NCBI GenBank assembly: GCA_025060975.1 | Contig: JANZKA010000005.1 | Location: 1 to 48,788, forward strand | Length of the DNA: 48,788 bases | DNA from: Candidatus Culexarchaeum nevadense | Lineage (GTDB): Archaea > Thermoproteota > Methanomethylicia > Culexarchaeales > Culexarchaeaceae | Reading direction: 5' to 3' | Shown here: piece after piece, positions 1 to 9,637 of the stretch | Layout: each line of letters starts with the position of its first letter | Numbering within the stretch: the stretch's first letter is position 1 | The notes under the pieces: model-generated | What the model was told of the DNA's origin: nothing | The model's database searches: none | What the model saw: the letters and a program-made list of their open reading frames with translations, nothing else | Translations under genes and position numbers: made by a program

Positions 1-1062
1 TGGAACATCCTTTAAGACCGGGGAACCTGTACCTAGCACAAAACCTCCACCCGGAGCAAGTTTTAGAATCATTTCCTTCACCTTTTCCTCCACTTCCCTT
101 GGACTTTTCCTCAACACATTTATTGCATCAAAATTTCCAAAAAGGCATGCCCTGCCCTTTAAGATGCTCCTAATGTGGGGCATATCGATTTTGAACCCCT
201 TCTTATCCTCTTCAAAGGCGAATGCATGCGCATTTATGGAAGTAATTTTCTCTATTATAGGCATTGCATTACCACAGAAATAGAGGATCGTGTACACACC
301 TAAACGTCTAAGTTCATCAATCTCCATCTTCTCGTATGGTAAAGCTATTTCTTCAAAACGTCTAGGGGGAATTGTGCTGGCATCAGCAAAAACTTCTTCT
401 ATCCAGAAGGCTTCCACTCCAACTTCAATTAGTGCTTTTGCCTCCTCAATACATCTCTTCAGAGCCAGCTCAGAGAGTTTTTTAATCAAATCTGGACGTT
501 TGCGCAAACATAATGCAGTTTCCCTTAAGCCCAATCTGCAAGCAACTTCGCCAAAGGGAGCTCCTATAATTGCTGTTACCAGAACCACTTTCCCAATCTT
601 CTCTGAAACAATCTTTGCAACTTCACAACGTCCACTCTTTAATATTTCTTTATAGTCCTCGATCTCTGCTTCCATCCGCTCAATAGCTTCATCTACTTTT
701 AAATCTCCAAAACCTGACCATGGACCATAAACTGGGGTATCATCCTTGGGTAGAAGAGATATGAGCCGTCCATCACGCTTATCCAACAATTCATACTTAT
801 CATCTTTATCAACAATTAGAACATTTTTAAGCCAATCTTTCGGTTCATTTAAACTGACCATCACCCAATTATATTTATGTCTCTCAAAAGCGTTTATGAG
901 CACCTTAGCCTTCAATTCAACAGAACCCAAAACAAATTCGGATATCTTTAACCCCATCAGTTTAGGTGCATAATTTGTATAAATGTATGGAGCTACTGGC
1001 ACAATTTCAGGCTCTTTAAGATTTAATGATTCAATAATATCCTCTTTTAAATTGCGTCCCAT
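1..1062 (-). CDS. Uroporphyrinogen decarboxylase (URO-D)-family protein, C-terminus cut by window edge
   Basis: Reverse-strand translation MGRNLKEDIIESLNLKEPEIVPVAPYIYTNYAPKLMG...AIIGAPFGEVACRLGLRETALC...FWIEEVFADASTIPP...YFCGNAMPIIEKI resembles URO-D/methylcobamide methyltransferase-like proteins; open through base 1 so absent from the ORF track. Confidence 0.75.
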   Translation of the reverse strand, partial: MGRNLKEDIIESLNLKEPEIVPVAPYIYTNYAPKLMGLKISEFVLGSVELKAKVLINAFERHKYNWVMVSLNEPKDWLKNVLIVDKDDKYELLDKRDGRLISLLPKDDTPVYGPWSGFGDLKVDEAIERMEAEIEDYKEILKSGRCEVAKIVSEKIGKVVLVTAIIGAPFGEVACRLGLRETALCLRKRPDLIKKLSELALKRCIEEAKALIEVGVEAFWIEEVFADASTIPPRRFEEIALPYEKMEIDELRRLGVYTILYFCGNAMPIIEKITSINAHAFAFEEDKKGFKIDMPHIRSILKGRACLFGNFDAINVLRKSPREVEEKVKEMILKLAPGGGFVLGTGSPVLKDVP

Positions 1063-1342
1063 ACACTACTCGTTAAATCAATCTTTACCAATTAATTTTT
1101 TCGCATTTAAAGTGTATAATGAAATAACATTAGCCGAATTTAAAATCAAATAGAATAGATAGAGGACTTAACAAAAACATAGAGTTAGAAGAACCCCTAT
1201 CACAAGTATAAATTTAGGGGGGAAAGAAGTAATACGATAAATGATTATAACTTTACCAGAATATATTGACCTTAACTTATCAAGAACAATAATACCATTA
1301 GCGACATAGAACATAAAGGTTAATGGAGAAACATACAGAGTA

Positions 1343-2743
1343 TTAATACTTTCCCACCACAGCTTTAGTCCAACTGCCATACTTGATCCAAGCAATTGAT
1401 AGCGAACCACCGATAACGTTACTTAATGAGAGTGCAAGCCAAATTCCATAGGATCCCATCATGAAGTTGAAGGCAAGTATGTATCCTAATAGAATCCTTA
1501 TACCCCACAGCCTAACGATCCCTATTAAAGTTGGGATAAGCGTATGTCCAGAACCTCTACCAGTGGACATCCCAATCATGAATAACCCGAAGAAGGATAG
1601 TGTTGGAAGGAGAGTTTTGAGAAAAGAATCAGTTTCAGCGAAAACTTGTGGATCATCTGTAAATACAACAATGAGATCTGACCTAATGGGATACAATATT
1701 AAGGAACCTAAAAGGATCACACTAAACACCAGCAATGCGGATTTATATGCCACTTCCCTAGCTCTACTGAAATTCCCTGCACCAAGATTTTGCCCAACCA
1801 TTATGGAGTTTGCTCCCACAAACCCCCACAAAGCACCATCCACAATATCCATAATAACAAAGCCTATTGAATAAGCGGTAGCAACCACGACCCCAAAAGC
1901 GTTAACCAATCTTAATTGAAAGACAAATGCGAAGCTGTTGGTTAAACCTAAAGCTAGAACAGGGACTCCTATACGTAAAACCAGCTTAACCCAATTAAAA
2001 TCAATATTACTTGTAAATTTCACCTTCAAATCTGGATAACTCTTCCTAAGTATATAGGTTAAACCTGTAATGGATATCAACTTCCCCATAACGTCAGTGA
2101 CTGAAGCCCCTACAACCCCCAATCTTGGAAATGGACCAATACCCAAAACAAGGAACGGATCTAAAGCTACATTCGCTGAAACAGCAATAACATTCACAAT
2201 TGCAGGTCTCCTGGTATCACCAACACTTTGAAGTATTGTGACGTAAATGAAAGAGATATAATTCAGGAAGACGTCCACCGCAATAATTCCAGAATACTTC
2301 ATAACATCATCAAATATTTCAGGTGGAACGGAAACAATTGATGTAAATATGAACCCTCTAAGCATGTAGAAGGTTGTGGAAAATATTCCGCCAAGGATGA
2401 ATGCTAAAGTAAAGAATTTAGAGGCAGAGGCACTTGCCTCCCTATAGGATTTAGCACCCACATACTGTGAAATAATGCTTAAACTTGCAGCTGTCAAGGC
2501 ATTTAAAACTGCTTGAAAAAGCATAACCACAGGCCAAGTTTGCCTAGGAACAGACACAACATAATCACTATACATGCTTAGCCAAAGGGCATCAGCAACA
2601 TGGTAAACCATCATAACTATATGATTTATTAGAGGGGGAAGGCCAAGCCATATTAGAGTCCTAATAATTGGACCACTAACAATCTGATCCCTATACTTAC
2701 CAATCCCTCTGGATTCAACCCCCTCTTCAATCTCATCAGACAT
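1343..2743 (-). CDS. MATE family multidrug/toxin efflux transporter
   Basis: 466 aa polytopic protein; GPIIRTLIWLGLPPLINHIVMMVYHVADALWLSMYS start, two-repeat MATE architecture. Confidence 0.85.
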   Translation of the reverse strand: MSDEIEEGVESRGIGKYRDQIVSGPIIRTLIWLGLPPLINHIVMMVYHVADALWLSMYSDYVVSVPRQTWPVVMLFQAVLNALTAASLSIISQYVGAKSYREASASASKFFTLAFILGGIFSTTFYMLRGFIFTSIVSVPPEIFDDVMKYSGIIAVDVFLNYISFIYVTILQSVGDTRRPAIVNVIAVSANVALDPFLVLGIGPFPRLGVVGASVTDVMGKLISITGLTYILRKSYPDLKVKFTSNIDFNWVKLVLRIGVPVLALGLTNSFAFVFQLRLVNAFGVVVATAYSIGFVIMDIVDGALWGFVGANSIMVGQNLGAGNFSRAREVAYKSALLVFSVILLGSLILYPIRSDLIVVFTDDPQVFAETDSFLKTLLPTLSFFGLFMIGMSTGRGSGHTLIPTLIGIVRLWGIRILLGYILAFNFMMGSYGIWLALSLSNVIGGSLSIAWIKYGSWTKAVVGKY

Positions 2744-2798
2744 AACTTTATTAACTCAAAGAGAAGAACAATATAAATTAACCGCCCATTATGTAATT

Positions 2799-4784
2799 TT
2801 AGAGGGATAAAAGAATTGGAGCTATCAAAAGTGCAACCATATTCATAAGCTTCATAAAAATGTTCAAGGAGGGGCCTGCAACATCCTTCAATGGGTCGCC
2901 CACGGTATCACCAATAACTGCCGCTTCATGTGTTGGAGTCCCCTTCATCCAGAAATCCTTCTCAATATACTTCTTCGAATTATCCCATAACCCACCGCCA
3001 AAAGTGAACATTGGAGATAAAATGGCTGATGAAGATAGTCCGCCAAGCAACATAGCCCCAAGAGCATACTTCCCAAGTGCAAATCCAATTAATATCGGCG
3101 GCAACATGGCTATAAATCCAGGGATAATCATACGTTTAAGGGAGAGACTTGTAGCAGCATCAACACATCTAGCATAATCAGGCTTAACCCTACCCTCAAG
3201 AACATCTGGATTCTCCTTAAAATAATTCCTAATGATATCCACCAATTCCAAAGCAGTTTTACTTGTTGCACCAATAACCATTGAGGAGAATATGAAAGAC
3301 AGTGATGCACCTATAAGTAAGCCAGCAACAAATATTGGGCTCATAACTCTAAAATTGATATCCCAGAAATTGACGATTTCACTATACGTCATGAATATCA
3401 CGAGAGTTGAAAAGACTCCAGATGATGATGCAAAAGCTTTAGTGTAAGCCTTAGTTGTATTTCCAAGAGCATCAAGTTCATCTAAACCACGATTGAAAAC
3501 CCTAAACCCAGTCATCTCAGCAATTCCAGCAGCATTATCACATATTGGACCAAAAGCGTCACCAGACATTATGAAACCTATGGCTAGATCTGTTCCAAGA
3601 TTAGCTCCAAGAATCCCATAAATCGACCCATTCGTTACAATGTAGGAGAAAAGGAAAGCTGATGCCACCATTAATATTGGCAGGAAGGGACCCTGAAGTG
3701 CATAGGAAAACCCAGTTAAAATGTTTATAGCTGCACCACGCTTAGATGCATCAGCAACCCTCCTCACAGGTCTACTACCAAAACCAGTATAATACTGAAC
3801 TACAAATCCCACAGCCAAACTCGCTAATAAACCACTTAAAATGCTTAGAAAAACATTGAAGTCATGTAGGATCAACGTGGAAACTATGAAAGAACCTGAA
3901 ACACAGAAAACTGCCGTGACAATTAAACCCAAATTAAAAATCAATGCTGGTTTCCCCCTACTTGAAAAATTTATTAATGAAAGTCCAACTAAAGTTGCAA
4001 GTATGCTCGATGCTCCAAGTAGCAATGGGAAAGCCAAAGCATTAACACCAAATCTACCCATAAACATTGATCCAAGGATCATTGCAGTAACATAATCATC
4101 ACTGAGAGACTCAAACAAGTCAGACCCTCTACCAGCACAATCACCAACAACATCACCAACCTGATCAGCGATAACAGCTGGGTTACGTGGATCATCCTCA
4201 GAAATACGATGCTCAACTTTACCCACCAAGTCAGCAGCTATATCAGCAGCCTTAGTGAAAATTCCACCACCAAGTTGAGTAAATAGTGCAGATAGACTCG
4301 CCCCAAAACCGAAACCAACAAGGTAAAATGGATTTTGAAATAGAAGGTATAGTAAGCCAATCCCAATTAAACTTAAACTCACAGTAGACAAACCAACAAC
4401 CGCACCACCATTAAATGCCAATTTAAATGCCCTAAACGGGGAGATCATGGAAATATACGCTGTCCTAACATTGGCTTCAACAGCTATACGTAAACTTATA
4501 TATGCAGATAAAAGCGATAACAATGCTCCAGCGAAAAAGGACAAAGCAATATAAACATTAAACAATATTAGTGGAATTAGTGGAGCTATCATGAAAATAA
4601 GTATAGTCTTATAATGCCTCTTAATGAAGGCACCTGTAGCTTCCTTAATATACCCAGAAACTCTATTCATATCTTGATTATCAACATTAACCCGAACTAT
4701 CCTCAATGCTAAGCAAACAACAATTAGTAAAGCTAGAAATCCAACTCCAATAGAAGCATATATCAGGTACATGTAAACCACCAT
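2799..4784 (-). CDS. hppA: Membrane-bound ion-translocating pyrophosphatase
   Basis: Signature [20 protein letters not shown]...[60 protein letters not shown]. Confidence 0.95.
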   Translation of the reverse strand: MVVYMYLIYASIGVGFLALLIVVCLALRIVRVNVDNQDMNRVSGYIKEATGAFIKRHYKTILIFMIAPLIPLILFNVYIALSFFAGALLSLLSAYISLRIAVEANVRTAYISMISPFRAFKLAFNGGAVVGLSTVSLSLIGIGLLYLLFQNPFYLVGFGFGASLSALFTQLGGGIFTKAADIAADLVGKVEHRISEDDPRNPAVIADQVGDVVGDCAGRGSDLFESLSDDYVTAMILGSMFMGRFGVNALAFPLLLGASSILATLVGLSLINFSSRGKPALIFNLGLIVTAVFCVSGSFIVSTLILHDFNVFLSILSGLLASLAVGFVVQYYTGFGSRPVRRVADASKRGAAINILTGFSYALQGPFLPILMVASAFLFSYIVTNGSIYGILGANLGTDLAIGFIMSGDAFGPICDNAAGIAEMTGFRVFNRGLDELDALGNTTKAYTKAFASSSGVFSTLVIFMTYSEIVNFWDINFRVMSPIFVAGLLIGASLSFIFSSMVIGATSKTALELVDIIRNYFKENPDVLEGRVKPDYARCVDAATSLSLKRMIIPGFIAMLPPILIGFALGKYALGAMLLGGLSSSAILSPMFTFGGGLWDNSKKYIEKDFWMKGTPTHEAAVIGDTVGDPLKDVAGPSLNIFMKLMNMVALLIAPILLSL

Positions 4785-4891
4785 TAAAGGGCGGATACCA
4801 AATACAAACTTTAGAAATAGTGTTTAAAGGACTTCAATATAAATTTAATCGAACAATTATGATAACAAATATATATCGATGATACATAACT

Positions 4892-5329
4892 ATGAAATTG
4901 GTGGCATGGAAAATGCAAGAACAGAAATTTAGAATATCACCCACATGTAGAGGAGCAATATTCAGAGCTAAAAGATGGTTTTACGCCACATTCTACAACA
5001 AAATCATACCACAAGAAGTTAGAGAAGAAAATAAGAAGGCATGGACCGAACTAGCCAGAAGAATGGTTGAAGAAGTAAATAAATATGGATACGTGGAAAA
5101 CCCAACGAGAATATCAATAAAATATGAGACAGGCCCTAACGGGGAATTCAAACCAATCTCAGCAACATTAGAGATAATGAGCATGACACCAATAAAGACA
5201 ATAGTGATATCATCAAGACCAGAAATGTTAAAAGAGGAAGACAAAGAGATGCTTAAAAAGCAATTTGAAGAAATACTGAAGAAGGCAAAGGAGCTTGGAG
5301 TAGATATAAAAGAATTAATTAAAAGCTAA
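4892..5329 (+). CDS. Conserved archaeal protein of unknown function; possibly ThermoDBP-like nucleic-acid-binding protein (tentative)
   Basis: 145 aa, basic/aromatic N-terminus (RISPTCRGAIFRAKRWFYATFYNK) and C-terminal amphipathic helix; starts near a plausible promoter, divergent from hppA. Confidence 0.6.
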   Translation: MKLVAWKMQEQKFRISPTCRGAIFRAKRWFYATFYNKIIPQEVREENKKAWTELARRMVEEVNKYGYVENPTRISIKYETGPNGEFKPISATLEIMSMTPIKTIVISSRPEMLKEEDKEMLKKQFEEILKKAKELGVDIKELIKS

Positions 5330-5487
5330 ATTCATGGCCACCCACCATTACAACTCGGAGGACAAACAAATACAACACGCACATTACCAAATCAAGGAAA
5401 ACCCATGGCGATTTCACATATCACCTCCCATTCAAGATAGAGGATAAGCCTAATAAGTAAGCAGTTTAGATATGAGTTGGGAGTTAC

Positions 5488-5808
5488 ATGAGAAGTTACA
5501 TAAAACTATACGGACCATCAATAGATAGAGGATTAGAAGCTCTAGATAAGTTAATGAGAGAAATAACCAAAGTCTACCCATACGGTGAAGCCATAGAACG
5601 TATAATATCCATCATAGATCCAAACATAGACCTAAAAACTGGAAAAAGCATACGTGGAGGCAGAGAAATAATTGGAGAATATGACTATGTAGTGGAATGG
5701 GCCAACACCCCAACATTAGAGCAACTTAGAAGCCTAATAAGGAGAATAGATGAGGCACTCCTATACACTGGGTGCAGATACACCATAACGACAAAAGAAA
5801 CAGACTGA
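5488..5808 (+). CDS. Hypothetical protein
   Basis: 106 aa ORF MRSYIKLYGPSIDRGLEALDKLMREITKVYP...; typical codon usage, no recognised family. Confidence 0.6.
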   Translation: MRSYIKLYGPSIDRGLEALDKLMREITKVYPYGEAIERIISIIDPNIDLKTGKSIRGGREIIGEYDYVVEWANTPTLEQLRSLIRRIDEALLYTGCRYTITTKETD

Positions 5809-5885
5809 AATATTTAGAAACCCAAGGGAAAAAAATAAAACCCAAAATTTTTATCCATAAAATAGTAGATTAGAATTCTGAAGAG

Positions 5886-5986
5886 CCTCGGTCGTATAGT
5901 CCGGCCAAGTATGCAGGCCTTTCGAGCCTGCGATCACCAGCATGGGTGACAGGAAACCCGGGTTCAAATCCCGGCCGAGGCACCAA
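5886..5986 (+). tRNA. tRNA-Glu (UUC), intron in variable loop, encoded CCA
   Basis: Acceptor GCCTCGG/CCGAGGC, anticodon arm CAGGC-CTTTCGA-GCCTG, T arm CCGGG-TTCAAAT-CCCGG, ACCA end; 27 nt between positions 43 and 49 instead of 4. Confidence 0.93.
5934..5956 (+). other. Predicted 23-nt tRNA intron at noncanonical position 45/46 of tRNA-Glu
   Basis: BHB-like fold: central helix CCTG/CAGG, 3-nt bulges CGA and AAA, inner helix TCACC/GGTGA; removal gives GCCTG-CGAC-CCGGG, the usual archaeal tRNA-Glu variable loop. Confidence 0.85.
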
Positions 5987-6015
5987 AAATATAATAAAAA
6001 AGAATAATTTCAAAT

Positions 6016-6483
6016 TCATTTTAATAATGAAGCCAATTTCAACCCAAACTCTTCAGCAAGCTTTAAATCATTCTCACTGGGGGTCTCTGTAATTAAAAAT
6101 CCAGGCAATAGAACTTTTAAACCCATAAGCTTAGCATACTTATTGAAAACTTTTTCCAATGCAATTCCACCATCCCATCCATAACTCCCAAAGAAAGCAA
6201 ATAACTTGCCTTTTAAGTTTATTATGCCAAGCTCTATTGCTTCCAAAATAGCCGTAATTAGGGTATGCATCCCTGGAGTAACATTTGCATATCTTGCTGG
6301 AGAACCAAGCACTATTAAGTCAGCATCATTTAGGATTCTCAATGAAAATTTCTCATCAACCTTCTTCAATATTACATTAACATTTCCACCCCTTTTAAGG
6401 CCATTAACTATGGACTCAGCTATCTTTGCGGTATTACCGGTAACACTATCATACAACACAACGACGTTACGCATAAATACCAA
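6016..6483 (-). CDS. Flavodoxin-family protein
   Basis: MRNVVVLYDSVTGNTAKIAESIVNGL FMN-binding loop, LIVLGSPARYANVTPGM, FAFFGSYGWDGG. Confidence 0.9.
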   Translation of the reverse strand: MVFMRNVVVLYDSVTGNTAKIAESIVNGLKRGGNVNVILKKVDEKFSLRILNDADLIVLGSPARYANVTPGMHTLITAILEAIELGIINLKGKLFAFFGSYGWDGGIALEKVFNKYAKLMGLKVLLPGFLITETPSENDLKLAEEFGLKLASLLK

Positions 6484-6542
6484 ACCCGGTTACCAACAAA
6501 TATAGGTGAAGCAGAATTTAAAATTAACTAAAGAAAAGGATA

Positions 6543-7934
6543 ATGAGGAGATCACGTATGGGCAGATTGTTTGGAACTAATGGTATCAGGGGGAGAATAA
6601 ATGAACTTACCCCAGAATTAGCTGTAAAGGTAGCCTTATCCATTGGAACGTACTTTGATGGAGGAGAAGTAATTGTTGGATATGATGGAAGAGTAACAAG
6701 CCCAATACTATTTAGAGCCGTGATAAGTGGATTAATGGCTTCTGGATGCAATGTTTACAATTCAGGATTAACGACAACTCCACTACTACAATTCTCTATT
6801 AAAACTCTGAAACTTGATGGTGGAGTTATGATAACAGCGAGTCATAATCCACCTGAATTTAATGGAATAAAGGTTATCGGTGTAGATGGAGTGGAAATAG
6901 ATAGGCCGGAAGAAGAGAAGATAGAAGACATATTCTTTAATAACAAAATTTCCAGGAGACCATGGAATGAAGTTGGACGATTAAGGGAAGCTCCAAATAT
7001 GCTTGATGAATATATAAAGTCCATTAAAAGGAATGTAAACGTTAAGGGAATATCATCAATGGGATATAAAGTGTTAATTGACCCTGGAAATGGAGTTTCA
7101 ACACTAACAATACCAAAATTGATGACTGAACTGAACTGTGAATATGATGTAGTTAATGGGGAGATAAATGGGAGATTCCCAGGTAGAGGAGCTGAACCAA
7201 CACCCCAAACCTTAATTGAAGTAGCTAAAATAGTGAAAAATGGAGGGTACGATCTAGGAGTATCATATGATGGAGATGGAGATAGAGCAATATTCACAGA
7301 TGATGAAGGAACTGTACATTGGGGAGATAAGACTGGAGCAATTATAGAAGAACATATTCTGAGAAAGAAGGGGGGAGGAATTATAGTTACCCCAATAAGT
7401 TCATCAAAGATAGTGGAGGAGATAGCTGAGAAGTATGGTGGTAGAGTTCAATGGACAGTTGTAGGCAGCGTTGTAGTATCACACGAGTTGAAAAGGGTTG
7501 GAGGTGTAATGGGGATGGAAGATAATGGTGGCATAATGTATCCAGAACATCAATACGTTAGAGATGGAGCTATGGCCACAGCATTAATGCTTGATGCAAT
7601 TCACGAAAAGGGGATGAAACTTTCAAAGATAATATCAATGCTACCAAGATACTATAGCGTAAAAAGGAAGGTAGAATGTAAAAATGAAATCAAACATGAC
7701 GTGATAAAAAGGATTACAGCCAAAATTGAAGTTTTTGAAAATTACTATAGAAAAGAAAAGATAGATGGTATAAAAGCTTGGCTGAATAAAGATACATGGA
7801 TACTCATAAGAGCCTCAGGAACCGAACCAATAATAAGAATATATGTGGAGGCAAAAAGCACAGAAGAAGCTGAAGGATTAGCATTAAAATACGAAGACGA
7901 ACTGAAATCAATTATACGTGAAATGGGAGGGTAA
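6543..7934 (+). CDS. glmM: Phosphoglucosamine mutase / phosphomannomutase family
   Basis: MGRLFGTNGIRG, GVMITASHNPPEFNGIK, YDGDGDRAIFTDD, RASGTEPIIRIYVEA; real start may be ATG at 6558. Confidence 0.92.
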   Translation: MRRSRMGRLFGTNGIRGRINELTPELAVKVALSIGTYFDGGEVIVGYDGRVTSPILFRAVISGLMASGCNVYNSGLTTTPLLQFSIKTLKLDGGVMITASHNPPEFNGIKVIGVDGVEIDRPEEEKIEDIFFNNKISRRPWNEVGRLREAPNMLDEYIKSIKRNVNVKGISSMGYKVLIDPGNGVSTLTIPKLMTELNCEYDVVNGEINGRFPGRGAEPTPQTLIEVAKIVKNGGYDLGVSYDGDGDRAIFTDDEGTVHWGDKTGAIIEEHILRKKGGGIIVTPISSSKIVEEIAEKYGGRVQWTVVGSVVVSHELKRVGGVMGMEDNGGIMYPEHQYVRDGAMATALMLDAIHEKGMKLSKIISMLPRYYSVKRKVECKNEIKHDVIKRITAKIEVFENYYRKEKIDGIKAWLNKDTWILIRASGTEPIIRIYVEAKSTEEAEGLALKYEDELKSIIREMGG

Positions 7935-7937
7935 TAG

Positions 7938-8849
7938 TTGAATGATTACGATTATGAAGCAATTATAAAAAGGATAGCAACAATCGAAAATTTAGAAGGA
8001 GCTATACAATTGGCAATCTCACCATCAAATACCTGTATAATTGCTGAAAATGAAGTTTATCAAGCAGCAAAAATCTCTTCATTAATATCTGAAACCTTAA
8101 TGGGTTCCCCAATAAGATGTTATACACCACTGGAATATAATAGGTATGTAGCACCATACAGAGATGCCGATAAAATGATAATCATAATAGATGATGGAGA
8201 GAAGATCACACCAAACATGAAGAACACTATAGAAATATGCAGAATAATGGGAATAGAATCAATCATAATATTATTCAGCGACATAGGTGGAGAATTGAAA
8301 AGGATGATGACTCCAGAAATAATCCCACTAAAATTCGGTTCAAACTTGGAAGTTATGGAGAAGATTATAATATCGACAGCAATAACAATAAAGGTGTTAG
8401 CAGAAGCAGCCTCTAGGAAAACAGATAATCCAAGAGCAAAAGATGTATTAAAAACATTGGGGGAAATGAAGGTTTATAGTGAAGATGAAAGGAAATTAAG
8501 GGATATTTTAATGGAAATCGCAAATGGAAAAATCAAAAATGTATTTAGCGATCACTTGTTAATGGGGATAATTGAAACGATCATAAATGAAATCACAATG
8601 AAAAAACAACATACAATAAAAATTTACAGAATGGACGATCACCCAAAAATCACAATGAACATCATAAGTAGAGGGGGGAAAACAGTTATATTCACATCAG
8701 AAGTGGAAGCAGACGTAGCAAAACAAATACAAAATTACTTGAAAATGCATGGAGGGGAAGTTGAAGAATATATGGAAAAGGGGGATCCAATAATAGCTCC
8801 ATTACAATTAAGCATAAATCTATTGAAAGCAAAGAGAGAGGTGACGTAG
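7938..8849 (+). CDS. Degenerate SIS-domain (sugar isomerase-like) protein of unknown function
   Basis: NTCIIAENEVYQAAKISSLISETLMGSPIRCYTPLEYNRYVAPYRDADKMIIIIDDGEKITPNMKNTIEICRIMGIESIIILFSD follows the SIS fold pattern but lacks the GxGTS and SxSGET motifs. Confidence 0.55.
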   Translation: MNDYDYEAIIKRIATIENLEGAIQLAISPSNTCIIAENEVYQAAKISSLISETLMGSPIRCYTPLEYNRYVAPYRDADKMIIIIDDGEKITPNMKNTIEICRIMGIESIIILFSDIGGELKRMMTPEIIPLKFGSNLEVMEKIIISTAITIKVLAEAASRKTDNPRAKDVLKTLGEMKVYSEDERKLRDILMEIANGKIKNVFSDHLLMGIIETIINEITMKKQHTIKIYRMDDHPKITMNIISRGGKTVIFTSEVEADVAKQIQNYLKMHGGEVEEYMEKGDPIIAPLQLSINLLKAKREVT

Positions 8850-8854
8850 AGGGC

Positions 8855-9637
8855 ATGCTCAAGAGATTACTGGAAATTACTGGAGTGTATAAGATATATG
8901 AGAAGTGGCTTTGGAAACAAATAAAAGATAAGGAGAAACCGGTACACGTCGGAATAATATTGGATGGAAATAGGAGATGGGCAAAAGAAAGAAAACTTCC
9001 ACCATGGATGGGGCATGAAAAGGGAGCTGAAAAAGTTAAAGATGTAATGAAATGGTGTTATGAAGCTGGAATAAAGATCCTCACATTATACGTATTCTCA
9101 ACAGAGAACTTTAATAGAAGTAAAGAAGAAGTGGAGGCAATAATGAACCTAGCAAAAAAGTACGTGGAAGAATACATGAATGACAAAAATATACATGAAA
9201 AGAGGGTTAGAGTAAAGTTAATAGGTAAAAGGGAACTTCTAGACAAAGAATTAAGAGAGAAGATAGAAGAACTGGAAAAAGCAACAGAAAACTACGATGA
9301 GAGATACTTGAACATTGCATTAGCATATGGAGGTAGAGTGGAAATAGTGGATGCCGTAAAGGAAATATGCAAAAAAGTTATGGGTGGTAAGCTGAATGTT
9401 GATGAAATAGATGAAGAAGTTATCGAGAAACACCTATACACAGCACATCTCCCCCAACCAAGTCCAGACCTGATAATCAGAACTAGTGGAGAAGAAAGGT
9501 TAAGTGGATTCCTACTATGGCAATCAGCATACAGCGAACTAGTCTTCCTAGATGTATACTGGCCAGACTTCAGGAAAATAGATTTTTGGAGAGCCATAAG
9601 AACATATCAGAGGAGGAATAGAAGATTTGGAAGATAA
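8855..9637 (+). CDS. uppS: cis-prenyltransferase (polyprenyl diphosphate synthase)
   Basis: HVGIILDGNRRWAKERKLPPWMGHEKGAEK, LTLYVFSTENFNRS, PDLIIRTSGEERLSGFLLWQSAYSELVF. Confidence 0.97.
   Translation: MLKRLLEITGVYKIYEKWLWKQIKDKEKPVHVGIILDGNRRWAKERKLPPWMGHEKGAEKVKDVMKWCYEAGIKILTLYVFSTENFNRSKEEVEAIMNLAKKYVEEYMNDKNIHEKRVRVKLIGKRELLDKELREKIEELEKATENYDERYLNIALAYGGRVEIVDAVKEICKKVMGGKLNVDEIDEEVIEKHLYTAHLPQPSPDLIIRTSGEERLSGFLLWQSAYSELVFLDVYWPDFRKIDFWRAIRTYQRRNRRFGR

Noticed and set aside
290-655. Plus-strand ORFs antisense to clear genes (e.g. 290-655, 746-973, 1461-1874, 20140-20805, 47919-48491)
   Set aside because: They mirror strongly supported coding genes on the opposite strand and have Ser/Phe/Ile-rich low-information translations.
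1168-1410. 80-aa minus-strand ORF overlapping the MATE 3' end
   Set aside because: Hydrophobic composition follows from AT-rich sequence, it overlaps a well-supported gene in another frame, and there is no recognisable family; not enough support to call it.
5921-5960. Reading the long tRNA variable region at 5.9 kb as a tRNA-Ser/Leu type arm
   Set aside because: The anticodon loop is CTTTCGA (UUC, Glu) and a BHB-consistent 23-nt intron restores the normal Glu variable loop.
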